A stretch of DNA of 64,000 nucleotides from Sporosarcina sp. E16_8 (GCF_017347095.1 NZ_JADPRZ010000003.1:1-64000), one strand, 5' to 3'. Positions 1-9,803 are shown, counted from the stretch's first letter. A program made the numbers and translations. The notes: a model not told the origin generated them from the letters alone.

Positions 1-130
1 AGGCCTCTTTTCTAGGATTGGTTGTGGTGACTTAATTCTACCAAGAAAAGGTCTTCCTTTTTGCATTTATTCATTTACACAAGATATTTTACACTCTCCT
101 ATTGAATCCAAACAGTATATGCACGATTAG

Positions 131-349
131 TTAAAAGTGATATTCATAACAAGGTTCATCGTGCTTCGTATCCTCAGACCATTTCATACCTACAATAGTA
201 AAGCAGACCTTTTCCAATACCTTTAAAGACCCTTGATTATCAGGACTTGCAGATGCTGTGAGCATTTGTACTTCCACATGATTTCCGGCAATTTCTAAGC
301 AAGGATACGCCGCTTCTGTTGCGAAACCTTTGCCCCAAGACTTTTTACT
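131..349 (-). pseudogene. GNAT acetyltransferase, C-terminal remnant
   Basis: Reading the minus strand gives about 72 codons ending in TAA at 131 that resemble the C-terminal half of a RimJ/RimL-type GNAT N-acetyltransferase: a WGKGFATEA stretch (acetyl-CoA binding loop), then an N-x-x-S-x-K-V-L-E-K segment and a final beta strand. The first half of the domain is missing and unrelated sequence begins near position 350, so the gene is truncated. The family call rests on motif memory only. Confidence 0.6.
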
Positions 350-961
350 GAAATGAAAAATTATTTTCCATCACTTAATGAATTCATACAACTAAATCTA
401 GCAATATCTATAATTTCATTAGCTATGTCAAATGTTATTGTTGATTTTGACGAACAAATAAAGGAACACCAAATTGGTTAGTAGTTCCCGTTAAAAGAGT
501 AATTAATGAGGATTAGTTTTCTACTTCGCTTGAAATATCTGTTTGTGAAATGCTGAATATTGTGAAGGACAGTCACGTATTAGTTAGTTCTCATGCTCTT
601 TTATTTGAGTCATTCTATCTATTCTTGTTTCATTTTTAAAATGTACAGCCTCATAATCCTCAATTAGATATGACGTGATTTCCCTCATTGTTTATAGCCA
701 ATGACCGAATACTTGTCTATGAATATATCCTGAAATCCATGTTCATTTTGTGGTTATACTCTCGGCATTTCTTCTCTTTCTTTAGGTAAATGAAAAGACC
801 TTTTGAACGGCATAATGTGGGAATAATAACCCCAGGGATTAAGCTATTGCCCTTGGGGTTACTTCATTTACATGTCAAACAAGCTATATAAAAGAACAGA
901 GTCACCGAAATAAACCCTGTACCGCTTGCCGCCACCCAAAATCAATAAAGATCGAACGTAA
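350..961. other. gene-poor stretch with ORF fragments and a hairpin
   Basis: Only short open frames without convincing ribosome binding sites are present: 42 codons on plus at 353-481 and 34 codons on minus at 584-688. They look like decayed sequence. The only structured element is the hairpin at 828-860. Confidence 0.5.
828..860 (-). terminator. hairpin downstream of asnB
   Basis: Inverted repeat AACCCCAGGG (828-837) and CCCTTGGGGTT (850-860). On the minus strand the stem is followed by TTATTATTCCC, a weak U-rich tail. It is the first stable hairpin after the asnB stop codon and probably ends the dapL-dapF-glnA-asnB transcript. Confidence 0.45.
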
Positions 962-2812
962 TTAGTTATCAATGATGTTTATATTGTAATTTTCTAGCCA
1001 CATGTTAATTTGGACTAAGTGGGCTATAAGTTGCGGGCCTGTCATAAGCTGACCGAACCAAGGAACTTTGAATGAGGATCCGTCTGAATCGATGATGTCC
1101 TTGACTCTTTGTTTTGAGACGAGCTCTAGTAGTGGAGATGTTTTATTATCTAAAATGTTGTTTAACTTAGTCTTAACTAGGTTCATATATATTTGATGAT
1201 GTGTTTTAGGATACGGACTCTTTTTCCGGTAAAGAATTTCATTAGGAAGTTCTCCTTCTAAAGCCTTTCGTAATATCCCTTTCTCATGGCCGTTCAGCAT
1301 TTTCATTTCCCATGGTATGTTCCAAGCATATTCAACAATGCGGTGATCCGCGAATGGAACACGCACTTCTAAACTCGCTCCCATACTCATACGATCTTTT
1401 CGCTCCAAAAGCGTTGACATAAACCAAATCATATTTAGATAAGACATTTCCCGGTGCCGCACTTCAAGTTGGGTTTCCCCTCCTAGTCGAGGCACTTCAC
1501 TAATCGTTTCGTTATAACGATCCCTCACATACCCTTCTAAATCGAGTTTCTTTTGCCAATGAGGAAGCAATAGCTGCTGTCTTTCCGCTTGAGACCTCAT
1601 CCACGGAAACTCATTTCCATTCATCAATTCTTCTTTATAAAACCATGGATATCCTCCGAAGATTTCGTCTGCACACTCACCAGACAAAGCTACAGTATAA
1701 TCTTGTTTTATCTGATCGCAAAACCATAACAATGATGAGTCTACGTCTGCCATACCAGGTAAATCTCTCATCATTACTGCTTCTTCTAGCAGGTTTGCCA
1801 GCTGATTATTAGTTATAATGGCTGAGTGGTGAATAGAGCCCAAATAGTGTTGCATTTTCTGTATCCATGGTGCATCTTGATCAGGCTGAAAGGAACTCGC
1901 TTTGAAATATTGATTGTTCTGCTCGTAGTCAATGGAGTACGTATGAAGGGTTCCGCGTCCCTCTTTTTTAAAAAAATCTGAAGCAAATGAACTTATTGCG
2001 CTCGAATCAATGCCTCCAGATAAGAATGTACAAACAGGCACATCAGCAACTAACTGCCGCTCAACAGCATCCTGCACAAGAATTTTTACTTGTTCAGCCG
2101 TCTCATCTAACGTATGATGATGCTTTTTACTTTCTACATTCCAATAACGCCAAATTTTCAACCCATTTCTAGTATAAGTCATTGCATGCGCTGGACGAAG
2201 TTCATTAATACCGCGAAAGACACCATGACCAGGAGTCCGGGATGGCCCTAATCCAAACACTTCCTGAAACCCCTCTCTGTCCACTTCACTTTTCACTTTA
2301 GGATGTGCTAGTATCGCCTTAATCTCTGAACCAAACAATAGTGTTCCATTTTCTTCACGGTAAAATAGAGGTTTAACACCAAGACGATCTCGTGCCATAA
2401 AAAGCTGTTCCCTATGTTGATCCCAAACTGTAAATGCAAATATTCCATTTAGATGCTTTACACAATCTTCTCCCCACTCGATATATGCCGTTAGTAACAC
2501 TTCCGTATCGGAATAAGACTGAAAAGAGTGCCCTCTTTTTATTAATGCCATTCTAATTTCTTCTGTATTATAAAGCTCTCCGTTATATACGACAGTAAAA
2601 GTATGACTGTTTTTTTCTTTTGACATCGGCTGTATACCTCCGGCAGGATCAACAACTATTAGCCGTGTATGACCTAGCAAAAGATGGCGCGAACTCCATA
2701 CATTTGAAGCATCCGGACCTCTCTTCGCCAATGTATTTACCATCTTTTCCACAATGAATACTTGTTGTGTCAAATCTTGATGCCAATCAATCCATCCTGT
2801 TATTCCACACAC
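962..2812 (-). CDS. asnB: asparagine synthetase-type glutamine amidotransferase (AsnO-like)
   Basis: A 616-aa class II (Ntn) glutamine amidotransferase fused to an asparagine-synthetase ATP-pyrophosphatase domain. Cys2 after a GTG start is the glutaminase nucleophile. The ATP-binding motif SGGIDS is at about residues 265-270. Length and sequence recall B. subtilis AsnO/YisO, a sporulation-associated paralogue. The family converts aspartate to asparagine with Gln and ATP, but some members (B. subtilis AsnB, corynebacterial LtsA) amidate meso-diaminopimelate in peptidoglycan. It is the last gene of an operon with dapL, dapF and glnA, which favours the DAP-amidation reading here (inference). SD AAGGAG lies 9 nt before GTG. 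Confidence 0.92.
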   Translation of the reverse strand: MCGITGWIDWHQDLTQQVFIVEKMVNTLAKRGPDASNVWSSRHLLLGHTRLIVVDPAGGIQPMSKEKNSHTFTVVYNGELYNTEEIRMALIKRGHSFQSYSDTEVLLTAYIEWGEDCVKHLNGIFAFTVWDQHREQLFMARDRLGVKPLFYREENGTLLFGSEIKAILAHPKVKSEVDREGFQEVFGLGPSRTPGHGVFRGINELRPAHAMTYTRNGLKIWRYWNVESKKHHHTLDETAEQVKILVQDAVERQLVADVPVCTFLSGGIDSSAISSFASDFFKKEGRGTLHTYSIDYEQNNQYFKASSFQPDQDAPWIQKMQHYLGSIHHSAIITNNQLANLLEEAVMMRDLPGMADVDSSLLWFCDQIKQDYTVALSGECADEIFGGYPWFYKEELMNGNEFPWMRSQAERQQLLLPHWQKKLDLEGYVRDRYNETISEVPRLGGETQLEVRHREMSYLNMIWFMSTLLERKDRMSMGASLEVRVPFADHRIVEYAWNIPWEMKMLNGHEKGILRKALEGELPNEILYRKKSPYPKTHHQIYMNLVKTKLNNILDNKTSPLLELVSKQRVKDIIDSDGSSFKVPWFGQLMTGPQLIAHLVQINMWLENYNINIIDN

Positions 2813-2874
2813 TAGCGATCACTCCTTCTTATTAGAAATTCCCCAATTCTCTTTTTTCACCATTCACCACTTCA

Positions 2875-4200
2875 TTAATATTGCGACATATATTGATCGC
2901 GTTCCCATGAGTGTACTTGTATCCTATACATATCCCATTCAAACTCTTTTGCTTCTACAAACCGGTCCAACAAGTGGTTTCCTAGCGCTAGAGTAATCAC
3001 TTTGTCTGCTTTTAGATTTTTTAGTGCCTCAGCCAAAGTAGCCGGTAAATCAATGATTCCATTTGTTTCCCGCTCTTCTGTTGACATTACATAGATATTT
3101 TGATTAATTGTTTCAGGTGGTGTTAATTTATTTTTAATCCCATCTAATCCCGCAGCTAGCAGGACAGCCATGGCTAAATACGGATTTGCAGCAGGGTCAA
3201 CACTACGAACTTCTACACGTGTACTCATCCCACGTGATGCCGGGATTCGAATAAGTGCACTTCTGTTTCTTGCCGACCAAGCCACATAGCATGGCGCCTC
3301 ATATCCGGGGACTAACCTTTTATAGGAATTTACAGTAGGGTTTGTTATAGCAGTAAAACCCGGAGCATGTTTCAGAATTCCTGCTACAAAATTTCTTGCA
3401 ATATCACTTATTTCTAGCGAACCGTTTGGATCATAAAAAGTATTTTCGCCATTTGTGAATAAGCTCAAGTTACAATGCATGCCAGATCCATTAATGCCGA
3501 ATAATGGTTTAGGCATAAATGTCGCGTGCAGCCTATGTTTGCGAGCAATTGTTTTAACGATAAGCTTAAAGGTTTGTATATCATCACAGGCTCTAATTGC
3601 ACTTTGATACTTAAAATCAATTTCATGCTGGCCAGGTGCTACTTCATGATGGGAAGCTTCGATTTCAAATCCCATTTCTTCCAGTTCAAATACGATATCA
3701 CGACGACAAGTTTCTCCTAAGTCAGTTGGTGCAAGATCAAAATAACCGCCATGATCATTCAATTCCAGTAATGGTTCACCCTTGTCATTGAGTTTAAATA
3801 AGAAAAATTCAGGCTCAGGACCAACATTGAAATCAGTAAACCCAAGTTCTTTCATTTCGTCCAAAACTCTCTTAAGATTATTTCGAGGGTCACCTTCAAA
3901 TGGTGTTCCATCTGGATGATATATATCACAGATAAGGCGCGCGATCTTTCCTTTTTCTGTTGAAAAAGGAAAGATCATAAACGTATCTAAATCTGGATAT
4001 AAATACATATCCGATTCTTCAATACGTACAAATCCTTCAATTGATGAGCCATCAAACATCATTTTATTATCCAATGCTTTTGGCAACTGACTAATCGGAA
4101 TTTCAACATTTTTAATTGCTCCGAATAAGTCTGTGAATTGCAGGCGAATATACCTTACATTTTGTTCCTTTGCCAATTTTAATACAGATTCTTTGTTCAT
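2875..4200 (-). CDS. glnA: glutamine synthetase type I
   Basis: 441 aa, close to B. subtilis GlnA along its whole length. It forms glutamine from glutamate, ammonia and ATP as a cytosolic dodecamer. Visible signatures are the [15 protein letters not shown] region (residues 50-64, with the Arg that mediates feedback inhibition in GS-I alpha enzymes), the NGSGMH active-site stretch, and the flap/Arg region ending in IPASRG. There is no glnR next to it, unlike the usual Bacillus glnRA operon. Instead the start lies 2 nt after the dapF stop, with the SD inside the dapF 3' end, so translation is probably coupled. It may be a second, operon-dedicated GS. Confidence 0.95.
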   Translation of the reverse strand: MNKESVLKLAKEQNVRYIRLQFTDLFGAIKNVEIPISQLPKALDNKMMFDGSSIEGFVRIEESDMYLYPDLDTFMIFPFSTEKGKIARLICDIYHPDGTPFEGDPRNNLKRVLDEMKELGFTDFNVGPEPEFFLFKLNDKGEPLLELNDHGGYFDLAPTDLGETCRRDIVFELEEMGFEIEASHHEVAPGQHEIDFKYQSAIRACDDIQTFKLIVKTIARKHRLHATFMPKPLFGINGSGMHCNLSLFTNGENTFYDPNGSLEISDIARNFVAGILKHAPGFTAITNPTVNSYKRLVPGYEAPCYVAWSARNRSALIRIPASRGMSTRVEVRSVDPAANPYLAMAVLLAAGLDGIKNKLTPPETINQNIYVMSTEERETNGIIDLPATLAEALKNLKADKVITLALGNHLLDRFVEAKEFEWDMYRIQVHSWERDQYMSQY

Positions 4201-4202
4201 AC

Positions 4203-5114
4203 TTATCCCCTTCCATTTTGTCTAAAATCATTACCATCATCTATCATGGACCCAATAATATAGATGTCTCTATCCAATTCCCCTTGGCAGATATATGTCG
4301 CTTTTCCTCTTTTCCATACGCGTCCATGTTCATCCCAACTTACCGTCAAGTCCCCCCCAGGAAGATGAACGGTAATTGGAAGATGTCTGTCAATCATATG
4401 GTTTAATGTGGCAGCCACTACCGCAGCGCAAGCCCCTGTTCCACAAGCCATTGTAATGCCCGATCCTCGTTCCCACACTCGATAATCAATTTCTCGGCTA
4501 TTTTTGACATGAACAATGCCGACGTTTATTCGATTTGGAAATAAATCGGAATTTTCTATCTCAGGACCTATTTTTTCTAACAAAACTTCATTCACATCAT
4601 CGACAAACATGATCGCATGTGGATTCCCCATCGATACACAAGTTATGCGATACACTTCACCTTCAAATGAATGCGGTTCATCTATCGCAAACGTAAATGG
4701 ATCTCCTCGCATCGGTATCTTATTTTTCAATAGTTTGGGTTCTCCCATATCGACAGTTATATACTGCACGTGTTTTTCATTGTCTACATCTAGTTCCACA
4801 CTCATAACCCCTCCCAGCGTTTCAATTGTAAACGGGGATTTTGTAGCGTACTTTTGATCAAAAAGAATCTTTGCTACACAACGCAATCCATTGCCACAAT
4901 TCTTCGCCTCCGATCCATCCACGTTAAAAATTCTCATTTGGAAATCTGCTACATCTGAAGAACAGATTAGGATCATGCCGTCAGATCCGATTCCGAAGTT
5001 GACATCAGAAACTAGTTGAGCCAGCTGATTATAGTCTTGATAGTCCATTTCAGCTTCTAATTGATTGAAAATAACATAGGAGTTCCCCAATCCATGCATT
5101 TTTGTAAACAACAA
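4203..5114 (-). CDS. dapF: diaminopimelate epimerase
   Basis: 303 aa. Converts LL-diaminopimelate to meso-DAP in the cytoplasm for peptidoglycan, cortex and lysine. Both catalytic cysteines are present: Cys73 in NCGNGLRC and Cys224 in MACGTGACA, with the MHGLGN N-terminal motif. It starts with TTG behind a run of seven G (Shine-Dalgarno) 12 nt after the dapL stop and ends 2 nt before glnA. The enzyme acts directly on the product of the neighbouring dapL. Confidence 0.95.
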   Translation of the reverse strand: MLFTKMHGLGNSYVIFNQLEAEMDYQDYNQLAQLVSDVNFGIGSDGMILICSSDVADFQMRIFNVDGSEAKNCGNGLRCVAKILFDQKYATKSPFTIETLGGVMSVELDVDNEKHVQYITVDMGEPKLLKNKIPMRGDPFTFAIDEPHSFEGEVYRITCVSMGNPHAIMFVDDVNEVLLEKIGPEIENSDLFPNRINVGIVHVKNSREIDYRVWERGSGITMACGTGACAAVVAATLNHMIDRHLPITVHLPGGDLTVSWDEHGRVWKRGKATYICQGELDRDIYIIGSMIDDGNDFRQNGRG

Positions 5115-5126
5115 CTTTACCCCCCC

Positions 5127-6365
5127 TTAAAAGATGAACTTAGATGTACTCAACCTTGCTTTGATTTCAGTGATTACTTGTAGTTCTTCCTCCACTCCTA
5201 TAGCTTGAAACGTAACTGAAAATCGCACATAGTGTCCGGCATCATCCCATGGAACACTAGATATTAAATGTTCACGTAATAAATAGTGGCTAAACTCTTC
5301 CGCAGACTGAAATTGAGGACCGCTTGCAACCGCTTTTGGTATCTTCGTATATAAGAAAAATGATCCGTTCGGTTTTTTAACAGTAAAGCCGCACTCACTT
5401 AGTGCTATCGCCAAAAGATCATGACGCCGTGAATATTTCGCAGCAGTAAGTTCTGTAATTTTTGGGTGAGAAAGGGCGAATGCCGCTGCTTTTTGTATGG
5501 CGATAAATTGACCAGAATCAACAGTATCCTTCACTGTCTTAAACGCTTTGACAATCTTCAAATTTCCTGCCATAAATCCAATGCGCCACCCTGTCATATT
5601 GAATGATTTTGATAAAGAATGAAGCTCTATTCCAACCTCCTTTGCCCCGGGTACAGAAAGGAAGCTTAGTGGCTTTTCATCCTCGAAAACGAGAGCAGCA
5701 TAAGAGGCATCGTGCACAACGATCAATTGGTTATTCTTTGCAAATTGAACTACTTCCTCGAAGAATTCCGCATTTGCTACAGCTCCTGTTGGGTTGTTGG
5801 GATAATTCAAGTAAAGTAGCTTCGCTTTCTTCAGAATACCTTCGTTCAATGAATGTAGTTTTGGCAGATATGAATTTCCCTCCAAAAGCGGCAGATGGAC
5901 AACTTCTCCTCCGTAGTATTCTGTGTGAGTGCCTAAAATAGGATAACAGGGCGATGGCATAAGTGTAATATCGCCAGGATTGATGAAGGCTGCAGGAAGC
6001 ATCGCCAAGGCCGACTTTGCCCCAATCAAATGGTTGATTTCTGTTTCTGGGTCAAGATCATCCACTCCAAATACTTGTTTCATATATTTCGCAGCAGCAT
6101 ACTTCAGCTCAACTACCCCATTATCCGCATACATGCGATTTTCAGGCTTCCTTGCTTCTTCTGCTAGTATTTTCACAACTGCTTCATCTGCCATTCCATC
6201 AGGCTCACCTACGCCTAGATCAATCAATTCCATGTGAGGGTTTTCTAGCGATGCCTCTTTTTTTATTCTCTTTATTTTTTCGAATTTATAGATTTCCTCT
6301 TTTAAGCCAAACTCCGGACCACCTAAACGGTCTGCGAACAACTGTTGTATATATTCAGTTGACAT
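5127..6365 (-). CDS. dapL: LL-diaminopimelate aminotransferase (class I/II PLP)
   Basis: A 412-aa fold-type I PLP aminotransferase. The N-terminal FGLKEEIYKFEKIKRIKKEA, the NYPNNPTGA motif and the PLP lysine in SLSKSFNMTGWR (about Lys253) fit DapL-type enzymes, which make LL-DAP from tetrahydrodipicolinate in one step, bypassing the acetylase route usual in Bacillus. The adjacent dapF supports this. A PatA-like N-acetyl-DAP aminotransferase is the main alternative. ATG at 6365 is chosen because GGGAGG sits 7-8 nt upstream; a TTG 15 nt earlier overlaps that site. Confidence 0.85.
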   Translation of the reverse strand: MSTEYIQQLFADRLGGPEFGLKEEIYKFEKIKRIKKEASLENPHMELIDLGVGEPDGMADEAVVKILAEEARKPENRMYADNGVVELKYAAAKYMKQVFGVDDLDPETEINHLIGAKSALAMLPAAFINPGDITLMPSPCYPILGTHTEYYGGEVVHLPLLEGNSYLPKLHSLNEGILKKAKLLYLNYPNNPTGAVANAEFFEEVVQFAKNNQLIVVHDASYAALVFEDEKPLSFLSVPGAKEVGIELHSLSKSFNMTGWRIGFMAGNLKIVKAFKTVKDTVDSGQFIAIQKAAAFALSHPKITELTAAKYSRRHDLLAIALSECGFTVKKPNGSFFLYTKIPKAVASGPQFQSAEEFSHYLLREHLISSVPWDDAGHYVRFSVTFQAIGVEEELQVITEIKARLSTSKFIF

Positions 6366-6384
6366 ATCCATTCCTCCCAAACAT

Positions 6385-6423
6385 TTAGGCCATCTTGCTC
6401 ATCGTGGACTCATTGAATTCCAT
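6385..6423 (-). CDS. 12-codon leader ORF before dapL
   Basis: ATG at 6423 behind a near-perfect AAGGAGGGG site opens a 12-codon frame (MEFNESTMSKMA) that ends with TAA at 6385, 19 nt before the dapL start. The composition is Met-rich but not Lys-rich, so a classical lysine attenuator is not supported. It could be a leader peptide, a translational coupling device or chance. Confidence 0.35.
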   Translation of the reverse strand: MEFNESTMSKMA

Positions 6424-6752
6424 GAACCCCTCCTTACCATCTAGAATCGCCCAACCTAACACTGTACCCGCTCTTCTCTAACTACGATTGGAGAATTTTT
6501 CGAGTACGGTTAAGGTTTAATCGACAACTTTATATGATTTAGTGCCTTTTGTATTCGTCAGCGTCGCAATTCCAATAGCAGTGTGTTCGAACTTACACCG
6601 ATTTTTGTTATCTAGATCCTTGCCATTTGCAACCTTCCTTCACTGCTTGAAATCATTTTCTACTTTTATAATATCGATTTTAAAACGGAATTGATTTAGA
6701 CTCATTGATTAAACATTTGCACTTTTTATTGGTAATACCAGAAATTCACAAT
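6424..6752. other. intergenic region upstream of the dapL operon
   Basis: About 330 bp between the AraC-type gene and the dapL leader ORF. No gene, lysine riboswitch or T-box structure recognised. It probably holds the operon promoter, but I could not identify a convincing -35/-10 pair. Confidence 0.4.
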
Positions 6753-6779
6753 AAAAAAAGCCAAGCATAAGAGCCTGGC
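6753..6779 (-). terminator. intrinsic terminator of the AraC-type gene
   Basis: On the minus strand GCCAGGC, a 6-nt loop and GCTTGGC are followed by seven T. It starts 4 nt after the stop codon of the AraC-type gene. Confidence 0.75.
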
Positions 6780-6783
6780 GAGT

Positions 6784-7572
6784 TTAACGAATTTCTGAAG
6801 GGTTTTTACCTGTGTACTTTTTAAATTGCCTGCTGAAAAAATGGAGATCGCTATATCCAAGGACACACGCAGCTTCTGTCACCGTCAACCCTGAATAACG
6901 GAGTAAATGTTCGGCTCGTTCAATGCGCGAACGAATGATATATGATCTAACCGTATGGCCAATTATTTGTTTAAACTTCAGGGAAAAATATCTTGAAGAA
7001 AGATTGGCTCGGGCTGCTAAACTTTCAATTGAATGGTGTTCACTGGGATGTTGCTGAATATAGTTAGCTATTTCCCGAACAGTTTCCAGCAAGCTGTTGC
7101 TCGTATTTGCCATTTGCTCTGTCTTTTCTTCTGCTTCTCTCAAAAGATGAATCATTAATTGCTTTAAGATGAGCTTTGCCTCTATTTCCATTCCAAATGA
7201 TTTTACTAATAACAAGCGAACGTACCTAGTTAAGAGTGATTCAAAGCTCATAGTATTTTCGACTAGCCGATGAGCGGTAGGGACTAATTGTGGTGTTTCA
7301 GTTAAGTCAAAATGAATATAGGTCAATACTAGGGGGTTTTGGGGATTATGCGTGGCTGTTGTCATGTCTCCATGTTTAAAAAGAAAACAGTGACCTTTTT
7401 GTACATCGTACGGCTTTCCGTTTAATAATAGTGTTCCTTCCCCGCTCCAAACATAAAATAAATCATAATTAGGGAACGGTTTATCCCGTTTTTTCCATTG
7501 CCAGGTCGGCTCACATTGAATAGTGGCAAATACCTGTTTCAAAATATATTGTTCTGGATTCAAATCTAACAT
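6784..7572 (-). CDS. AraC-family transcriptional regulator
   Basis: 262 aa. The N-terminal ~130 residues form a cupin-like ligand-binding domain (FLFKHGDM, LVLTYIHFDL). Residues ~165-262 contain the two helix-turn-helix units of the AraC/XylS domain, with SIESLAARANLSSRYFSLKF and the GYSDLHFFSRQFKKYTG signature. Members of this subfamily usually sense a sugar or small metabolite and act on adjacent genes. Neither neighbour is an obvious sugar operon, so the target is unknown; the dapL operon downstream on the same strand is a possibility. Confidence 0.88.
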   Translation of the reverse strand: MLDLNPEQYILKQVFATIQCEPTWQWKKRDKPFPNYDLFYVWSGEGTLLLNGKPYDVQKGHCFLFKHGDMTTATHNPQNPLVLTYIHFDLTETPQLVPTAHRLVENTMSFESLLTRYVRLLLVKSFGMEIEAKLILKQLMIHLLREAEEKTEQMANTSNSLLETVREIANYIQQHPSEHHSIESLAARANLSSRYFSLKFKQIIGHTVRSYIIRSRIERAEHLLRYSGLTVTEAACVLGYSDLHFFSRQFKKYTGKNPSEIR

Positions 7573-7992
7573 GTAGCACCCCCTTATTTTCTGAAAACCT
7601 TTTTCAGGAATTCTTTAATGACACTCGTCTATCTTCTGTCTACGATGAATCCTATGTAACCATATTCGATAAAACTTGCTAAAATTCCTATCTTTTGAAG
7701 ATTTTAATATAGTAAAAAAAGGGTAGAAGTCCTTTCCTAAATATACCGAATAAAGCTTCCATGTTCAGATAGCAAGTAGGTCCAGAAATAATTACCCCCT
7801 TGGGATGATTGCCACAATGTTTTATAAATAAAAGTATTTTATCAGATGATACGCTAGACGGGAATATAAAGAGTGAAATCAAAGCTGGGCGTGAGCAATA
7901 TGGTACTATTCTGTCGCCAGATAGGTGAAAAAGAATAGGGATTATAGAGTTTTTTTGTAAATTATTTACAGTTTGCGGATTAGTTATAAATT
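7573..7992. other. intergenic, no supported gene
   Basis: AT-rich stretch. One 64-codon minus-strand frame (7688-7882) lacks a ribosome binding site and protein-like composition and is not annotated. Confidence 0.4.
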
Positions 7993-8181
7993 CTATATCC
8001 TGTATTCATAATTAGGCCCTTCTTGCTCTATATCTTCAAACAATTTCATGACTTTAAAAGTAAATCCGGCACCATCTATAATTTCAGTAGATTCTTTATC
8101 TTTTACGGCGTACAAAGATAAACCGTTAGTTTTATGACATTTCCTGTATTCTTCGATAATTCGAAGTAACAGATCAACCAA
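7993..8181 (-). CDS. hypothetical 62-aa protein (doubtful)
   Basis: The open frame starts with TTG and has a plausible mixed charged composition (LLRIIEEYRKCHKTNG) and a GAGFTFKVMKLFEDIEQEG segment. There is no clear Shine-Dalgarno, and it may be the end of a larger lost gene. No family recognised. Confidence 0.3.
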   Translation of the reverse strand: MVDLLLRIIEEYRKCHKTNGLSLYAVKDKESTEIIDGAGFTFKVMKLFEDIEQEGPNYEYRI

Positions 8182-8230
8182 AGCAACTAGAAAAGACTAG
8201 GCGTTCCGAGTACAGTTGCTTAAATTGAAC

Positions 8231-8337
8231 GACCCCTACACCGGGTCCGAGATATTTTGATCTATATGCACGCGACAGGATTATCGACAAGGGTGGCTCG
8301 AGGAGGAATGTACTGGAATTCCTCCCCAAACCTGTCG
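8231..8337. repeat. nested inverted repeats
   Basis: A small hairpin (GACCC 8231-8235 with GGGTC 8243-8247) is followed by an outer stem CGACAGG (8273-8279) with CCTGTCG (8331-8337) enclosing a second stem GGAGGAAT (8302-8309) with ATTCCTCC (8318-8325). It lies between the end of the MFS gene and the 62-aa frame. It has no U tail. It may be a diverged member of the dispersed palindromic repeats seen elsewhere in the window. Confidence 0.5.
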
Positions 8338-8451
8338 TGATCAGTTTAGCCGAAAGCGAGCGGGAAAATTACTCGTCCAAATGAAGACTTTTGCGCCTAC
8401 CTTCTCAGTATCTTATGCAAGTGAATGGTTAATGAACAGACGTGTACTTCA

Positions 8452-9651
8452 TTAAATTTCACTTATTTTTTTATCCCCAATCATAAACGTCAGGATGATC
8501 ATCATCACATACAGCGACATTATTATGCCAAACGTATAATGATGGTTCGTGGTACCGTCGTAAACAACTGCAATCGCAAGTGGCAATAATCCCCCAATAA
8601 TGAAACCGCCTGTTTGCATCATTGCAGTCCATGAACTAGCCTCCTCAGCAGTCTTTGTCTCGTCAAGTGGTAAAAGAAGTGCTATGGGGAATAAACCGCC
8701 AAGTGGTATGCCCATGATGAATGCACCTACCCACATAAGTGGATGGATCCCCGTCCAGAACAGCACGACTGCGAGCATACCAGCAATGAGCATTAGCAAT
8801 AGCCAAAACTTTCGTGCTGGAAAACGCTCCATCAGCAACGGAAGGAGTATGTTTAAAAAAATTTGGACAGTCGTCATGATACTAAGGAGCGTTCCCGCCT
8901 GCAGCAATGTCATTCCCGCGGAAATCGCAATGGGAGCGAGCCATGTAATAATTGAAAAAAATGCAGATGACTGCAAACCGAAGAATAGTAAGAATAGCCA
9001 TGCCTTCCGTGTTTGCCATGGGGACCTCATCTTTTTCTGTTTACCCTTCACGACAACAGAATCGAGTTGCCGTACCTCCATATTCCCTTTCATCGCAAAA
9101 AACCATGCAACTAGACCAAGTAATGCCAGCACCGACCAAATACTAAGTGCAAACAAGTATGAACCTGTTCTATCAAAAAATACGGCGGTCAATCCTGCAC
9201 TAGCTGCAGACCCGACCCCCATCCCGAATGAATAAATTCCGATGACGGATGCCGCACGCTCCGGGAAATACTGCTTGATCATTGCAGAGAGAAGCGGCCC
9301 GATTACTGCGATAGCTATACCTATAAGCAATGCCGTCCCGATTAGAAGTAGAAAACTGGAAATGAATCCCCGTAATGCGGTCATTAGTCCGATTAGAATT
9401 AGCATCGTATAGATTGTACGCTTTAATCCAAATTTCCGGTTCAATACTGGAGCCATTGAGGCAAAAATACCCATACAAATGACCGGAACCGCCGTTAAGA
9501 GACTCACCTGTGCATTAGAAAGCGTTAACTGCTCACGGATCGTTTCAAGCATGGGGCCAATCGATGTAATGGCTGGCCTCATATTAATGGATATCGCAAA
9601 TATCGCAAAAATAATAAGAAATGCGTTTTGATTAGTTACTTTTTTAGACAT
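8452..9651 (-). CDS. MFS transporter, CynX/NimT family
   Basis: 399 aa with about 12 hydrophobic segments. The N-terminus (FAISINMRPAITSIGPML) and the loop NRKFGLKRT after TM2 fit the CynX/NimT branch (B. subtilis YycB, E. coli YeaN/CynX), proteins that move small organic anions or nitroimidazoles. The substrate cannot be told. ATG is preceded by AAAGGAACGAG. It is monocistronic with a long leader that contains the inverted repeat at 9761-9803. Confidence 0.85.
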   Translation of the reverse strand: MSKKVTNQNAFLIIFAIFAISINMRPAITSIGPMLETIREQLTLSNAQVSLLTAVPVICMGIFASMAPVLNRKFGLKRTIYTMLILIGLMTALRGFISSFLLLIGTALLIGIAIAVIGPLLSAMIKQYFPERAASVIGIYSFGMGVGSAASAGLTAVFFDRTGSYLFALSIWSVLALLGLVAWFFAMKGNMEVRQLDSVVVKGKQKKMRSPWQTRKAWLFLLFFGLQSSAFFSIITWLAPIAISAGMTLLQAGTLLSIMTTVQIFLNILLPLLMERFPARKFWLLLMLIAGMLAVVLFWTGIHPLMWVGAFIMGIPLGGLFPIALLLPLDETKTAEEASSWTAMMQTGGFIIGGLLPLAIAVVYDGTTNHHYTFGIIMSLYVMMIILTFMIGDKKISEI

Positions 9652-9760
9652 TTACTCGTTCCTTTCTTTCAGTAAAAAAATGGCTCTGGGCGTTCATTTG
9701 TGAGGGAAACAGCGACTTCAAAATAAATTAGTGTGTGGTGCTCAATCACATCACATATCC

Positions 9761-9803
9761 GAATGAAAACAAAAACTATCACCAGGGTGTCTGGTTTTCA
9801 TTC
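9761..9803. promoter_or_regulatory. perfect inverted repeat upstream of the MFS gene
   Basis: GAATGAAAAC (9761-9770) and GTTTTCATTC (9794-9803) are perfect complements, and inside them ACCAG/CTGGT form a second stem. The element lies 110-150 nt upstream of the MFS start. It could be a transcript hairpin or an operator; no U tail is present. Confidence 0.5.

Noticed and set aside
6424..6752. Lysine riboswitch or T-box upstream of dapL
   Set aside because: No conserved core or specifier/terminator structure could be recognised.
7688..7882. 64-codon minus-strand open frame
   Set aside because: No ribosome site, hydrophobic low-information sequence, and no relation to neighbours.
8600..9235. 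211-codon plus-strand frame inside the MFS gene
   Set aside because: Antisense shadow of a clear membrane transporter; composition (Ser/Pro/Asn mix) is typical of antisense translation and no SD is present.
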